A stretch of DNA of 56,997 nt from a virus, in IMG/VR virus record IMGVR_UViG_3300044655_000346, positions 1 through 56,997 of that record; one strand, given 5' to 3'. The position numbers and the translations under genes are program-made. The notes below the pieces were generated by a model, which had not been told where the DNA came from, searched no databases, and was given only the letters and a program-made list of their open reading frames with translations. Positions 1-7,607 of this stretch are shown in pieces. How positions within the stretch are numbered: position 1 is the first letter of the stretch; the number at the start of each line of letters is the position of its first letter.

Positions 1-2
1 AG

Positions 3-626
3 ATCGCCAAGCGCGGCTCTGAGTTGAAGCGTGACCAAGAATTCACATTCTTGAATGGTGCAGTTGCTGCCGCTGGTAACACCACCACAGCACGCGCTAC
101 TGCCTCTTTGGGTGCGTTTGTCAAGACCAATACCGACAAGCAAACCAACGGCGCTGACCCAAGCTACACCACATTGCCAAACAATGCGCGTAGTGACGGT
201 AATGTGCGTACTTTCACTGAAACCATTCTCAAGAATGTGATTCAGAAAGTATGGACACAAGGCGGCACACCAAAAATCCTAATGGTTGGTCCTGTCAACA
301 AGCAGCGCGTGTCCGGTTTCTCTGGCATTGCATCTTCACGCTTCAACATCAACGGTGGCGAAAAGCCTGCCGTGTTGATCGGTGCAGTTGACATCTATGT
401 CAGCGACTTTGGTAATGTGGCCGTTATCGCTAATCGCTTCCAGCGCGAGCGTGATGGTTGGGTCATTGATCCTGAGTACGCAAAGATGACCGTCCTGCGT
501 CCTTACCAACAATTAGAGTTGGCGAAGACCGGTGACGCTGAGAAGCGTATGTTGTTGATCGAATTCGGCCATAAAGTCTTGGCTGAAAACGCTCACGGCC
601 TTTGCGCTGACTTGTCTACTTCTTAA
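3..626 (+). CDS. Major capsid protein, SU10-like (DUF5309), 5'-truncated
   Basis: The reading frame is open from the window edge (codons begin at base 3), so only the C-terminal ~208 residues are present; a TTG at 24 is not a credible start. Motifs recognised from the SU10-type capsid family include RGSELKRDQEF near the visible start, SGFSGIA, the stretch around DIYVSDFGNVAVI, RDGWVIDPEYAKM, and LAKTGDAEKR near the end. The protein builds the icosahedral head. It is unrelated by eye to the capsid protein at 36976-37977, one reason to think two phages are joined here. It belongs to the left arm of phage A. The family call is from memory of the motif pattern; confidence is good but no search was run. 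Confidence 0.85.
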   Translation: MAKRGSELKRDQEFTFLNGAVAAAGNTTTARATASLGAFVKTNTDKQTNGADPSYTTLPNNARSDGNVRTFTETILKNVIQKVWTQGGTPKILMVGPVNKQRVSGFSGIASSRFNINGGEKPAVLIGAVDIYVSDFGNVAVIANRFQRERDGWVIDPEYAKMTVLRPYQQLELAKTGDAEKRMLLIEFGHKVLAENAHGLCADLSTS

Positions 627-671
627 TCGACTGAGAGGAATAGGGGGAGGAGAAATCCTCCCCTTACTTAT

Positions 672-986
672 ATGGAAAAACGATTTTTTGATGCAAACCC
701 CGAAAAAGGGATCACGCGCACTTGGCACTACAACGAGGACACTGATGAGGCAACGATTCAGACAACTCAGGATTTGACTGCTGTCATTGAGGCCAACAAG
801 CGCGACTTTGCCACCATCGACAACAAAGCAAACTGGAAGGGTGAATGGCATCATGTTGCCAGCATTCCTGAGTCGGTTTACTTTCAGTTGAAGGCCGAGG
901 GCAAGATTGATGATCCGGAATATATGAAGCGTTGGCTCAACGACAGTGACAATCGATTTTTCAGAGTGAGGCCAGGGAAAGTTTAA
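672..986 (+). CDS. Small phage protein downstream of capsid gene
   Basis: 104 residues, acidic, no membrane segment. It begins with MEKRFFDANPEKGITRTWHY, has many charged residues and ends in FRVRPGKV. It lies 45 bp after the capsid gene and its stop overlaps the next start (TAATG). Small proteins of this kind often follow the capsid gene in short-tailed phages, so a head-completion or virion role is possible, but I do not recognise a family and assign no function. The upstream stretch GGGGGAGGAGAAATCC looks like a strong but distant ribosome-binding site. Confidence 0.75.
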   Translation: MEKRFFDANPEKGITRTWHYNEDTDEATIQTTQDLTAVIEANKRDFATIDNKANWKGEWHHVASIPESVYFQLKAEGKIDDPEYMKRWLNDSDNRFFRVRPGKV

Positions 987-1450
987 TGCCAAGACCAAGA
1001 ATTCCTCTTTTTGACAAGATAGAAAGAAACATAACCCGAATACCAGAATCTGGTTGTTGGATATGGATGTCCACAATTGAAAAAAGCGGATATGGCAGAG
1101 TTTGCTCTGGCAAAAAACCTTTTTATGCACATAGAGTGTCATACGAGCAAAAGCATGGCCCTATACCTAATGGAATGATGGCCTTACATCATTGCGATGT
1201 AAAGTGTTGCGTAAATCCAGATCATATTTTTGTAGGAACACAACAAGATAATATGACTGACAAAGTGCGTAAAAATAGACAAGCCAAAGGCATAAATCAT
1301 GGCAATGCGAAACTAACAGAAGATCAAGTGCGTGAAATTAAATCTAGCTCTGAGACATCTATAAAGTTATCCGCTAAATTTAATTATTCTGCATCAATGA
1401 TTCGTGCTATTAAAAATGGCTACATATGGAAACATTTGGAGAAAGTATGA
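986..1450 (+). CDS. HNH homing endonuclease (HNH_3 type)
   Basis: 154 residues. The nuclease core is visible as ESGCWIW (21-27), Y47AHRVSYE, A67LHHCD, C74CVNPDHIFVGTQQDN; the HH pair (68-69), Cys70/74/75 and NPDH fit the HNH_3 family. The C-terminal ~50 residues, with LTEDQVREIK and a SASMIRAIKNG stretch, look like a DNA-binding helix-turn-helix. Such free-standing genes cut allelic intron-less sites and spread by repair. The gene sits between late structural genes, is AT-richer than its neighbours (AAA/ATA-rich codons), and overlaps the next gene by ATGA, suggesting a recent insertion into the phage A late operon. Confidence 0.85.
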   Translation: MPRPRIPLFDKIERNITRIPESGCWIWMSTIEKSGYGRVCSGKKPFYAHRVSYEQKHGPIPNGMMALHHCDVKCCVNPDHIFVGTQQDNMTDKVRKNRQAKGINHGNAKLTEDQVREIKSSSETSIKLSAKFNYSASMIRAIKNGYIWKHLEKV

Positions 1451-2100
1451 AATACATTGCAGTCTGCACGCCAGCGCGTGACATGGTACATACGCAGTAC
1501 ACATACTGTATGGTTAATGCTGTCGCGTATCACACGCTCAACACCACTGACGCTGTGAGCCTCAAGATACTGCAAGGCACGCTGATTCAAAACCAGCGTG
1601 CTGATTTGTGTCTGGACGCAATGCGTGAAGGTTGCAGTCACATACTGTTTATCGACTCTGACATGACTTTCCCACAAGACATGATTCAGCGTTTGCTGGC
1701 GCATGATGTGGACATCGTGGCTACAAACTGCGCCAGACGCAGAATGCCCACAGGTCCAACGGCACAGAATTACGATGAGAACGGCAAGCGCCAACAGGTT
1801 TACACCATGCCTGAATCCACCGGATTAGAGGAAGTTGGCTCAGTCGGCACTGGCGTGATGTTAATCAAGCGCGAAGTGTTTGAGGGTATGACTGAGCCAT
1901 GGTTTGATATGCCGTGGCAGACCGGCACTCGCGGCTACATGGGCGAAGATGTCTTCTTCTGCAAGAAGGCGCAGGAGCTGGGTTTCAAGGTGTATATTGA
2001 CCATGATGTCTCGAAAGAAATCGGACACATTGGCACATTTGAATTCCGACATGAACACACATGGGTGATGAAAGAACAGCTCGAAAAAGAGGCAGTCTAA
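1447..2100 (+). CDS. Glycosyltransferase, GT-A fold phage type
   Basis: 217 residues from the ATG at 1447, which overlaps the previous stop (ATGA) and has GGAG six bases upstream; an in-frame ATG at 1426 lacks this. Hallmarks: MKYIAVCTPARDMV (nucleotide-sugar entry strand), NQRADLCLDAMREGCSHILFIDSDMTF split over 50-80 with the DSD metal motif, an acceptor-side loop GSVGTGVMLIKREVF, and MGEDVFFCKKAQELGFKVYID. The protein probably transfers a sugar to a virion protein, phage DNA or host envelope glycan; the substrate is not evident. It has the same overall plan as the glycosyltransferase at 18998-19744 in phage B but is a different gene. Confidence 0.82.
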   Translation: MKYIAVCTPARDMVHTQYTYCMVNAVAYHTLNTTDAVSLKILQGTLIQNQRADLCLDAMREGCSHILFIDSDMTFPQDMIQRLLAHDVDIVATNCARRRMPTGPTAQNYDENGKRQQVYTMPESTGLEEVGSVGTGVMLIKREVFEGMTEPWFDMPWQTGTRGYMGEDVFFCKKAQELGFKVYIDHDVSKEIGHIGTFEFRHEHTWVMKEQLEKEAV

Positions 2101-2730
2101 ATGGCATTGACCACCTACACAGAATTGAAGACATCGCTGGCCGATTGGCTTAATCGGTCTGATCTGACTTCAGTTATTCCTGACTTCATCAGTCTGGCCG
2201 AGGCACAGATTGAGAGACAACTACGCACCCGCCAAATGATTGTGCGTGCCACTGCATCCTTTGCGGCGGCTGCTGAGTACGGCACAGTGCCTGATGATTT
2301 CTTGGAAGCCAAGGCCATCAAGCTCAACACCAATCCAGTGACCAATCTGACATTTCAGACGATTGATGCCATGGATTCATTGTCGAACACCACTTACTTG
2401 TCCAGCGGCAAGCCACTGTATTTCAGCGTGGTGGGCAACCAATTCAGACTTTTGCCGATACCTGATGGCGCATACACGGCAGAGTTGGTCTATTACGCAA
2501 AGTTGACAAAGTTGTCATCGACTGTCGCTACAAACTGGCTGCTGACACAAGCGCCTGATGTTTATTTGTACGGTGCACTTTTACAGGCTGCGCCATACTT
2601 GCAAGACGATGCGAGAATCACTGTGTGGTCATCGTTGTATGCCGCTGGTTTAGAGCAGTTGCAGGTTGCTGATGATCGTGGCTCAACCTCTGGCGGCGCG
2701 TTGATGGCGCGTGCAAGGACATTCGGATGA
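2101..2730 (+). CDS. Head-to-tail adaptor protein (SU10 adaptor-like)
   Basis: 209 residues. It starts MALTTYTELKTSLADWLNR, then LTSVIPDFISLAEAQIERQLRTRQM, VPDDFLEAKAIKL, the strand GNQFRLLPIP and AELVYYAKLTKLS, ending in a helical tail. This is the pattern of short-tailed phage adaptors that sit under the portal ring and join it to the tail; gene 39084-39923 of phage B has the same N-terminal plan ([29 protein letters not shown]). It follows the glycosyltransferase stop directly and overlaps the next gene by ATGA. One such gene per phage is expected, matching the two-phage interpretation. Confidence 0.8.
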   Translation: MALTTYTELKTSLADWLNRSDLTSVIPDFISLAEAQIERQLRTRQMIVRATASFAAAAEYGTVPDDFLEAKAIKLNTNPVTNLTFQTIDAMDSLSNTTYLSSGKPLYFSVVGNQFRLLPIPDGAYTAELVYYAKLTKLSSTVATNWLLTQAPDVYLYGALLQAAPYLQDDARITVWSSLYAAGLEQLQVADDRGSTSGGALMARARTFG

Positions 2731-2918
2731 TGATCACCACCACCAAAGGCGACATGGACGAGTCCTTGTTGCAAAAATCTGTTGGCTCAACTGAGAGCGA
2801 CAAAGAGATCATCAGTTGGGTTGAATATCGTTTGGATGACGAACTGGTACACAGATCAGTCCATGTTGTGTTGAAACAAAGTGTCGCGGCCGATGGCGTT
2901 GCGGCAGCAATAGGATAA
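2727..2918 (+). CDS. Small hypothetical phage protein
   Basis: 63 residues, translationally coupled to the adaptor gene through ATGATGA. It has a polar N-terminus with TKGDMDESLLQ and ends in KQSVAADGVAAAIG. No membrane segment and no family recognised. Position between adaptor and tail genes suggests a minor late or tail role, but this is only context. Confidence 0.65.
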   Translation: MMITTTKGDMDESLLQKSVGSTESDKEIISWVEYRLDDELVHRSVHVVLKQSVAADGVAAAIG

Positions 2919-2928
2919 GGAATAGATC

Positions 2929-3384
2929 ATGGCCAATACTCAGGCGATGTGCACCAGTTTCAAAGGTGATTTGCTGACCGGCATTCACAATTTCGGCACA
3001 GGCGTTGTGCGTGCATCGACAGCCGCTGACACTTTCAAGGCGGCTCTGTACTTGGCTTCTGCCACTGTCAATGCCTCTACAGCGGCTTATTCGACTACTG
3101 ATGAGGTATCAGGTACAGGATACACCGCAGGCGGTGTCACCGTCACATTTGGCACTGCACCGAGCACCAGCGGCACGACAGCGTTTGTCACGCCAAGCGC
3201 CAGCATCACATATGCCGCAGTTACCTTGTCAACCGCATTTGATTGCGTGTTGATCTATAACTCAACCCAATCAAACAAAGCGGTTAGCGTTCATACATTT
3301 GGCAGTCAGACCGTGACTGCTGGGACATTCACGCTGACCATGCCCACCAATGACGCAAGCACCGGCCTGATCCGGTTGGCTTAA
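2929..3384 (+). CDS. Putative virion structural protein, Ala/Thr-rich
   Basis: 151 residues with a composition typical of beta-rich phage structural proteins (Ala, Thr, Ser, Gly, Val; almost no Cys or Trp). Features include an N-terminal TSFKGDLLTGIHNFG, a middle with SGTGYTAGGVTVTFG, and a C-terminal SQTVTAGTFTLTMP. It sits 10 bp after the preceding stop with AAGGAAT before the start. A tail or decoration role is likely from context; no specific family is assigned. Confidence 0.7.
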   Translation: MANTQAMCTSFKGDLLTGIHNFGTGVVRASTAADTFKAALYLASATVNASTAAYSTTDEVSGTGYTAGGVTVTFGTAPSTSGTTAFVTPSASITYAAVTLSTAFDCVLIYNSTQSNKAVSVHTFGSQTVTAGTFTLTMPTNDASTGLIRLA

Positions 3385-3399
3385 CCGAGGAGCAGCGGC

Positions 3400-3924
3400 A
3401 TGGCTGCTTATGGAACAGGCTACTATGGACTTGGTGTCTATGGCATAGGCAATGTCGTCATCAGTGGCAATCAGGCGAATCTCGCCATTGGTACGCTGCT
3501 GGCCAGCCGATCAATTCAAGAAGATGGCACGATTGCCACCGGCAATGTAGGCACAGTCGGCATCAACAGAACTGTGGCCATTACTGGCAATTCAGCCACT
3601 GGCGCTGTCAACTCTCTATTTGCCTCACCGATCATCACAGGCAATGCGGCCACTGGTGCTGTTGGAACGGTGATCGGCGCGGTTGTCACATTCCAAGACA
3701 TCACAGGCGTTGAAGGCACAGGGGAAGTTGGCACAATCACTTTCAGTAGCTCTGTTGTTTTGGAGATTAGTGGTGTGAGCCTCGCTGGATCGGTTGGCAC
3801 AATAACTGGATATGGGTGGGGCGTAGTGCCTGATTCCTCAGAATCTTGGACACCAGTTTCAGACACCTCAGAAAACTGGTCTGATTTAGCAGACAATTCA
3901 ATCACTTGGCAAGAAGCCGCGTAA
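3400..3924 (+). CDS. Gly/Thr-rich repeat structural protein
   Basis: 174 residues built from short repeats of the form ITGNxATGAVGTV (around 39-110) alternating with hydrophobic strands, suggesting a beta-solenoid or stacked strands. The N-terminus is Gly/Tyr-rich (AAYGTGYYGLGVYGIG). The C-terminus changes to an acidic, aromatic tail with repeated xxSESWxPVSDTSENWSD. The Trp repeats WTP, WSD, WQE may be a capping or docking tail. Likely a tail or spike component; exact role unknown. RBS CGAGGAGC precedes the start. Confidence 0.68.
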   Translation: MAAYGTGYYGLGVYGIGNVVISGNQANLAIGTLLASRSIQEDGTIATGNVGTVGINRTVAITGNSATGAVNSLFASPIITGNAATGAVGTVIGAVVTFQDITGVEGTGEVGTITFSSSVVLEISGVSLAGSVGTITGYGWGVVPDSSESWTPVSDTSENWSDLADNSITWQEAA

Positions 3925-3936
3925 GGGGATTTAAGA

Positions 3937-4440
3937 ATGGCAGATACCACGACAAGCAACCTATTGCTGACAAAGCCAGAAGTTGGTGCAAGCACTGATA
4001 CCTGGGGAAGCAAAATCAACACCGATTTGGATAGTGTTGATGCCGTTTTCGCTGCCGCAGGCACTGGCACATCAGTTGGCTTGAACATTGGCGCAGGCAA
4101 GACATTGGCGGTGGCTGGTGTATTGAATGTCTCAGCAACCGATGCCATCAAGATTGCGTCAGGCACTACGGCACAGCGGCCAGGCTCACCGGCAGCCGGT
4201 CAACTCCGATACAACACCAGCCTGAACAAATTTGAAGGCTACAACGGCACTGTGTGGTCTTCAGTCGGTGGCGGTGCAACTGGTGGCGGTGCTGATACGG
4301 TGTTCTATGAGAACACGCTCACCGTGACCACAAACTACACACTCAGCTCTTCCAACAACGCGCACAGTGTTGGCCCTATTTCTATTAATAGCGGGGTAAC
4401 GGTTACTATTCCGAGCGGTGCAAGGTGGGTGGTTTTGTAG
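3937..4440 (+). CDS. Tail fibre protein, short (phage A)
   Basis: 167 residues. The N-terminus ([19 protein letters not shown], then [12 protein letters not shown]) is a widespread virion-attachment start of phage fibres. The middle carries the motif [18 protein letters not shown] and [15 protein letters not shown], shared in modified form with the phage B fibre at 41924-42868 (GTTAQQPTGVAGSLRFN, FEGYNGTAWSAVGGG). Both end in GxRWVVL. It is shorter than B's fibre, lacking B's Asn/Val/Thr repeat shaft. The distal parts are probably the following separate genes. Confidence 0.78.
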   Translation: MADTTTSNLLLTKPEVGASTDTWGSKINTDLDSVDAVFAAAGTGTSVGLNIGAGKTLAVAGVLNVSATDAIKIASGTTAQRPGSPAAGQLRYNTSLNKFEGYNGTVWSSVGGGATGGGADTVFYENTLTVTTNYTLSSSNNAHSVGPISINSGVTVTIPSGARWVVL

Positions 4441-4455
4441 ACCTAAAGGAAAAAT

Positions 4456-5202
4456 ATGTCATCAGTGGTTTATTGGATAGCGCATAAAAGCCATACTGAT
4501 ATGTTCAGTCATGGCTATATCGGCGTGTCCAACAACCATACGAAGCGTTGGTACGCCCATAGCTGGAAAACCGAAAATGTCCATTTTTTCAACGCAATTA
4601 AAAAATATGGTTGGGATAACTTGGACAAAAAGGTCATATTGATTGCTGAAGATGACTATTGTTTAGACATTGAAAAGAAATTAAGACCATCAAAAAATAT
4701 TGGCTGGAATATAGCGGTGGGTGGGGGAAAACCGCCATCGTCTTTGGGTAAAAAGTTTGGCCCTATGTCTGATGAAATAAAAGCGAAAGTCAGTGCATCA
4801 AAAAAGGGCTTCAAACACACGCCAGAGATTGAAGCAAAAGTGACGCAAAACCTGATAATTCATGGCGCACCAACACGATTCAAAAAGGGTCAATCTGCTT
4901 GGAACAAAGGTAAACCGATGCCGTCTCATGTAACCGAAGCAGTTGTAAAAGCCAATACTGGTCGTGTACATTCGATAGAGGAAAGACAAAAGCGGTCAGA
5001 AAGATTGAAGGGTCATGCGGTTTCAGATTACACAAGGGAGCGTATGCGTATTCTTGGTTTAAGAAGTGGTGAGTTTAATAAAGGTCGTGCACACACAAAA
5101 GTTGAATGTCCTCATTGCCATAAGATTGGTGGAATAACTGGTATGGCAAGATGGCATTTTGACAACTGCAAAGAAAAGGAAGAAACCAATGTCATCTCTT
5201 AG
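4456..5202 (+). CDS. GIY-YIG homing endonuclease with NUMOD3 repeats
   Basis: 248 residues. The GIY-YIG core is visible as VYWIAHK (5-11) and GYIGVS (20-25), followed by a basic linker with NUMOD3-like segments (SLGKKFGPMSDEIKAKVSAS, FKKGQSAWNKGKPM, GRVHSIEERQKRSERLKG) that contact DNA. The C-terminus has a CPHC...H...C zinc-finger-like knuckle. The gene lies exactly between the fibre gene and its distal-fibre partner, where phage B has no insert, and overlaps the downstream gene by 14 bp. It is strongly AT-rich compared with its neighbours, supporting lateral arrival. Confidence 0.88.
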   Translation: MSSVVYWIAHKSHTDMFSHGYIGVSNNHTKRWYAHSWKTENVHFFNAIKKYGWDNLDKKVILIAEDDYCLDIEKKLRPSKNIGWNIAVGGGKPPSSLGKKFGPMSDEIKAKVSASKKGFKHTPEIEAKVTQNLIIHGAPTRFKKGQSAWNKGKPMPSHVTEAVVKANTGRVHSIEERQKRSERLKGHAVSDYTRERMRILGLRSGEFNKGRAHTKVECPHCHKIGGITGMARWHFDNCKEKEETNVIS

Positions 5203-5773
5203 TCTGGCTGGTGATACCAGCGGAAATATCACAGTATCAGCCCCTGCTGTTGCTGGTACAAATACGCTGACGCTTCCAGCATTAACTGGAACTGTTCTTA
5301 CAAACAAAACGGCAGGGACTGTGTTGCAAGTTGTTAGCGTCGCCAAAACCAATGTTTTTACCACGACAAGCACAACTCTTGTTGATATTACTGGGTTAAG
5401 CGTAAGCATAACTCCAACTTCTGCAACAAGTAAAATTTTAGTGCTGTGCAGCTTATCTCTAAATGTGACCAATGGAAATTACATGGCTCAAGCAGTATTG
5501 TTTAGTGGGGCAACAAGAATCTCTGTTGGCGATGCGGCTGGTAGTAGAACTCGGTCTTCTGCTTATGCAACAATTAATGGAGATAGAGGCCGTAGTCCAT
5601 TTTCAATTACTTTTTTAGACTCTCCAGCAACCACATCATCTACAACCTATAAATTTCAAGGTTTAGTAGAATCTGGTGGGACACTTTATATAAACCAAAA
5701 CGCAAGTGATGCAGATAACGCAAATAATGGCCGCAACGCATCGACAATAACACTTATGGAGATAGCGGCATGA
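5189..5773 (+). CDS. Distal tail fibre / receptor-binding protein (left copy)
   Basis: 194 residues starting MSSLSLAGDTSGNITVSAP with RBS AAAGGAAG; an upstream in-frame ATG at 5159 lies inside the endonuclease gene and is unlikely. The N-terminal GDTSGxITVSAPAVAGTNT segment is a common fibre stem module; the remainder is a beta-rich globular domain. From base 5318 to the stop it is identical to the gene at 42878-43462, while the first 40 residues differ at scattered sites, so this copy looks like A's 5' end joined to the shared sequence. The stop overlaps the next start by ATGA. Confidence 0.8.
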   Translation: MSSLSLAGDTSGNITVSAPAVAGTNTLTLPALTGTVLTNKTAGTVLQVVSVAKTNVFTTTSTTLVDITGLSVSITPTSATSKILVLCSLSLNVTNGNYMAQAVLFSGATRISVGDAAGSRTRSSAYATINGDRGRSPFSITFLDSPATTSSTTYKFQGLVESGGTLYINQNASDADNANNGRNASTITLMEIAA

Positions 5774-5927
5774 ATCACGATGCAATATATGCTCTTTACC
5801 CGCAAGTTGTCTCTGTTGATGATGGCACAGGTGCTTTTGATGCACAAGGGAACAAAGTTGAAATTGACTTAGATGCAGTCAATGCTTGGATTGACCCAAA
5901 CGCATACAAAGCCAAACGAGCATCAGA
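5318..5927. repeat. 610-bp direct repeat, left copy
   Basis: By line-by-line comparison this segment is identical to 43007-43616 with a constant offset of 37,689 bp. Homology continues at lower identity on both sides (67 identical bases at 5227-5293; patchy similarity through 7163). It covers most of the distal fibre gene and the first two thirds of the 86-residue gene. It is the probable junction between phage A and phage B sequence. Confidence 0.9.
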
Positions 5928-6030
5928 GTACCCATCATTTGCAGACCAATTTGATTTGTTGTTTCATGGCGGCATGGACGCATGGAAAGACGCAATTCAG
6001 GCAGTCAAAGCTAAATATCCAAAGGTTTAA
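5770..6030 (+). CDS. Tail-fibre assembly-like small protein (left copy)
   Basis: 86 residues. The N-terminus reads MNHDAIYALYPQVVSVDDGT and the C-terminus has the pattern RASEYPSFADQFDLLFHGG followed by DAWKDAIQAVKAKYPKV. That C-terminal pattern is frequent in small genes beside phage fibre genes that are thought to act as fibre chaperones. The gene overlaps the fibre gene by ATGA. It differs from the copy at 43459-43719 only at a few residues near the C-terminus. Confidence 0.72.
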   Translation: MNHDAIYALYPQVVSVDDGTGAFDAQGNKVEIDLDAVNAWIDPNAYKAKRASEYPSFADQFDLLFHGGMDAWKDAIQAVKAKYPKV

Positions 6031-6032
6031 CC

Positions 6033-6629
6033 ATGTCAATACTTGCTTTAACTTCTGACACGCTGATTGGTACACCAGCCACAGGAAACATTGAATACAA
6101 CGGTCAATTCTTTGGGACTGACAGCAATGCCGCCAGAGGGCAGTTGCAGAGGATTACTCAAACTACTGCTGTTGCGTCAACATCTGGAACTTCGGTTGAA
6201 TTTACCGCCATCCCTGCGTGGGCAAAAAAGATCACCGTGATGCTTAACGGGGTTAGTTCGGCTAGTACAGGTATTATTCAAGTCCAGTTAGGTACTGGCT
6301 CCACTTCGTACACCATATCTGGTTACTTAGGAGCAACCATAACAAACGCGACTATTGCAAACATTACAACAGGATTTGCTGTTAATGTTTCAGCGGGAAG
6401 TGCAGCAGCGGGAATAATTCATGGGTTAATGACTATCACCAACGTAACAGGTAATACTTGGGTTGCATCTGGAACATTTGCTCAAAGTCAAGCAGCAAAC
6501 GTTTCTTATATGGCATATTCTGTTCCACTTGGCGCTGCTCTTACAGCGGTGCGTGTTATTGCAAGCGCAACTGGATCGCCATCAGACACCTTTGACGCTG
6601 GCAATATCAACATTTTGTACGAGGGTTAA
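6033..6629 (+). CDS. Receptor-binding beta-protein, paralogue 1 (B)
   Basis: 198 residues. An N-terminal leader (LALTSDTLIGTPATGNIEYN) is shared with 43722-44300. The core has TTAVASTSGTSVEFTAIPAW, KKITVMLNGVSS and the C-terminal DTFDAGNINILYEG. Core edges are conserved with the next gene, while the middle (about 85-150) is unrelated, as expected for host-range determinants. It is probably a terminal fibre or tip subunit. Contains GATC at 6230 and 6574, unlike the rest of phage B. Starts 2 bp after the previous stop. Confidence 0.72.
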   Translation: MSILALTSDTLIGTPATGNIEYNGQFFGTDSNAARGQLQRITQTTAVASTSGTSVEFTAIPAWAKKITVMLNGVSSASTGIIQVQLGTGSTSYTISGYLGATITNATIANITTGFAVNVSAGSAAAGIIHGLMTITNVTGNTWVASGTFAQSQAANVSYMAYSVPLGAALTAVRVIASATGSPSDTFDAGNINILYEG

Positions 6630-6632
6630 ACT

Positions 6633-7163
6633 ATGTCCGTAATAATCGATGGATCAGCAAGCGTCACAATCAACTCAGGTGTGGTACTGGGGATTACCTC
6701 TGGCACTGCTGTTGCCAGCACATCAGGTACAAGCATTGACTTTACTTCTATCCCATCATGGGTGAAGCGGATTACAGTGATGTTTAGTGGAGTAAGTACA
6801 AGCGGAACATCTATTGTTCAAATTCAACTTGGTTCTGGTTCGGTAACAACAACGGGATATACCGCAAGTGCTTCCTACGGTACAACAGTTGGTCAATTTG
6901 GGGATGCTACAACTGGATTTGTTATTGAACCTTCTGCGTCTGCGACAGCGGGAGCTGTGCGTTATAGCTCTATTATTTTTTCATTGTTGTCTGCCAACAC
7001 TTGGGTTTCACAAGGCAATCTTTACACCACATCAACCAATCCAAATGTAACAAATGTTGGGAAAATTTCTCTGTCAGGCGTTCTTGATCGAGTACGCATT
7101 ACCACAGTAAACGGCACTGACACCTTTGACGCTGGAACAATCAACATTCTTTATGAAGGATAA
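6633..7163 (+). CDS. Receptor-binding beta-protein, paralogue 2 (B)
   Basis: 176 residues, a tandem paralogue of the preceding gene. It opens MSVIIDGSASVTINSGVVLG, then GTAVASTSGTSIDFTSIPSW, VKRITVMFSGVSTSG, and ends DTFDAGTINILYEG. The first ~60 and last ~30 residues match 44304-44846 closely while the centre differs. GATC occurs at 6652 and 7086. The gene is 3 bp after its neighbour. Role inferred from position and family style: fibre-tip or decoration subunit contacting the host. Confidence 0.72.
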   Translation: MSVIIDGSASVTINSGVVLGITSGTAVASTSGTSIDFTSIPSWVKRITVMFSGVSTSGTSIVQIQLGSGSVTTTGYTASASYGTTVGQFGDATTGFVIEPSASATAGAVRYSSIIFSLLSANTWVSQGNLYTTSTNPNVTNVGKISLSGVLDRVRITTVNGTDTFDAGTINILYEG

Positions 7164-7166
7164 AAA

Positions 7167-7361
7167 ATGACACACAGAACAGTAGTTAACTGCGAAACAG
7201 GCGTAGTCACACAAGTCGAGTACACACCTGAAGAACAAGCCGTGCATGATGCGGCAGTAGCGGCACAAGCTGAAGCGCAAGCACTTGCAGACGTTGAAGC
7301 AGCAGCACAAACATTAGCGGAGCAGGAGTACCCTAGTAATGGACAACCAACAAATATTTAA
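7167..7361 (+). CDS. Small Ala/Glu-rich phage protein
   Basis: 64 residues. It starts MTHRTVVNCETGVVTQVEYT followed by a helical stretch rich in Ala, Glu and Gln. A homologue at the same place in phage A is 44850-45026 (MTHRIVVNVETG). Both follow the receptor-binding pair and precede a one-span membrane gene. No function is known to me; conserved position suggests a fibre-assembly or lysis-edge role. It overlaps the next gene by 23 bp. Confidence 0.7.
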   Translation: MTHRTVVNCETGVVTQVEYTPEEQAVHDAAVAAQAEAQALADVEAAAQTLAEQEYPSNGQPTNI

Positions 7362-7563
7362 TGTGGTAGTCGGCATTGCTGGCTTTCTTGCTGTTTATGT
7401 TTTTAACAACACGACAAGACAGATACAAAAACTGGAGGACAAGATAAATGAATTACCTAAAGAATATGTGGCAAAAGATGATTACCGCTCTGACATCGCT
7501 GAAATCAAAGATATTCTCAAACAAATCTTCAACAAGCTAGACGCAAAGGCAGACAAACCTTGA
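7339..7563 (+). CDS. Single-span membrane protein with coiled coil
   Basis: 74 residues. An N-terminal membrane segment (FNVVVGIAGFLAVYVF) is followed by a charged helix with heptad-like spacing (TRQIQKLEDKINELPKEYVA and onward) and a Lys/Asp-rich tail. A topological analogue in phage A is 45023-45178, where the helix precedes the membrane span. Lysis accessory or holin-regulator roles are possible, but the sequence alone does not decide. RBS GGAG lies 11 bases upstream. Confidence 0.68.
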   Translation: MDNQQIFNVVVGIAGFLAVYVFNNTTRQIQKLEDKINELPKEYVAKDDYRSDIAEIKDILKQIFNKLDAKADKP

Positions 7564-7607
7564 ACATGGTGTTACATTCTCATATGTTAAATACACAGGA
7601 GAGTGTT

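Noticed and set aside
513-1142. Long minus-strand frame across the capsid end and HNH gene
   Set aside because: Shadow of three plus-strand genes with convincing motifs.
5159-5188. Earlier in-frame start for the distal fibre gene
   Set aside because: Lies within the endonuclease gene; the right copy and the RBS support the start at 5189.
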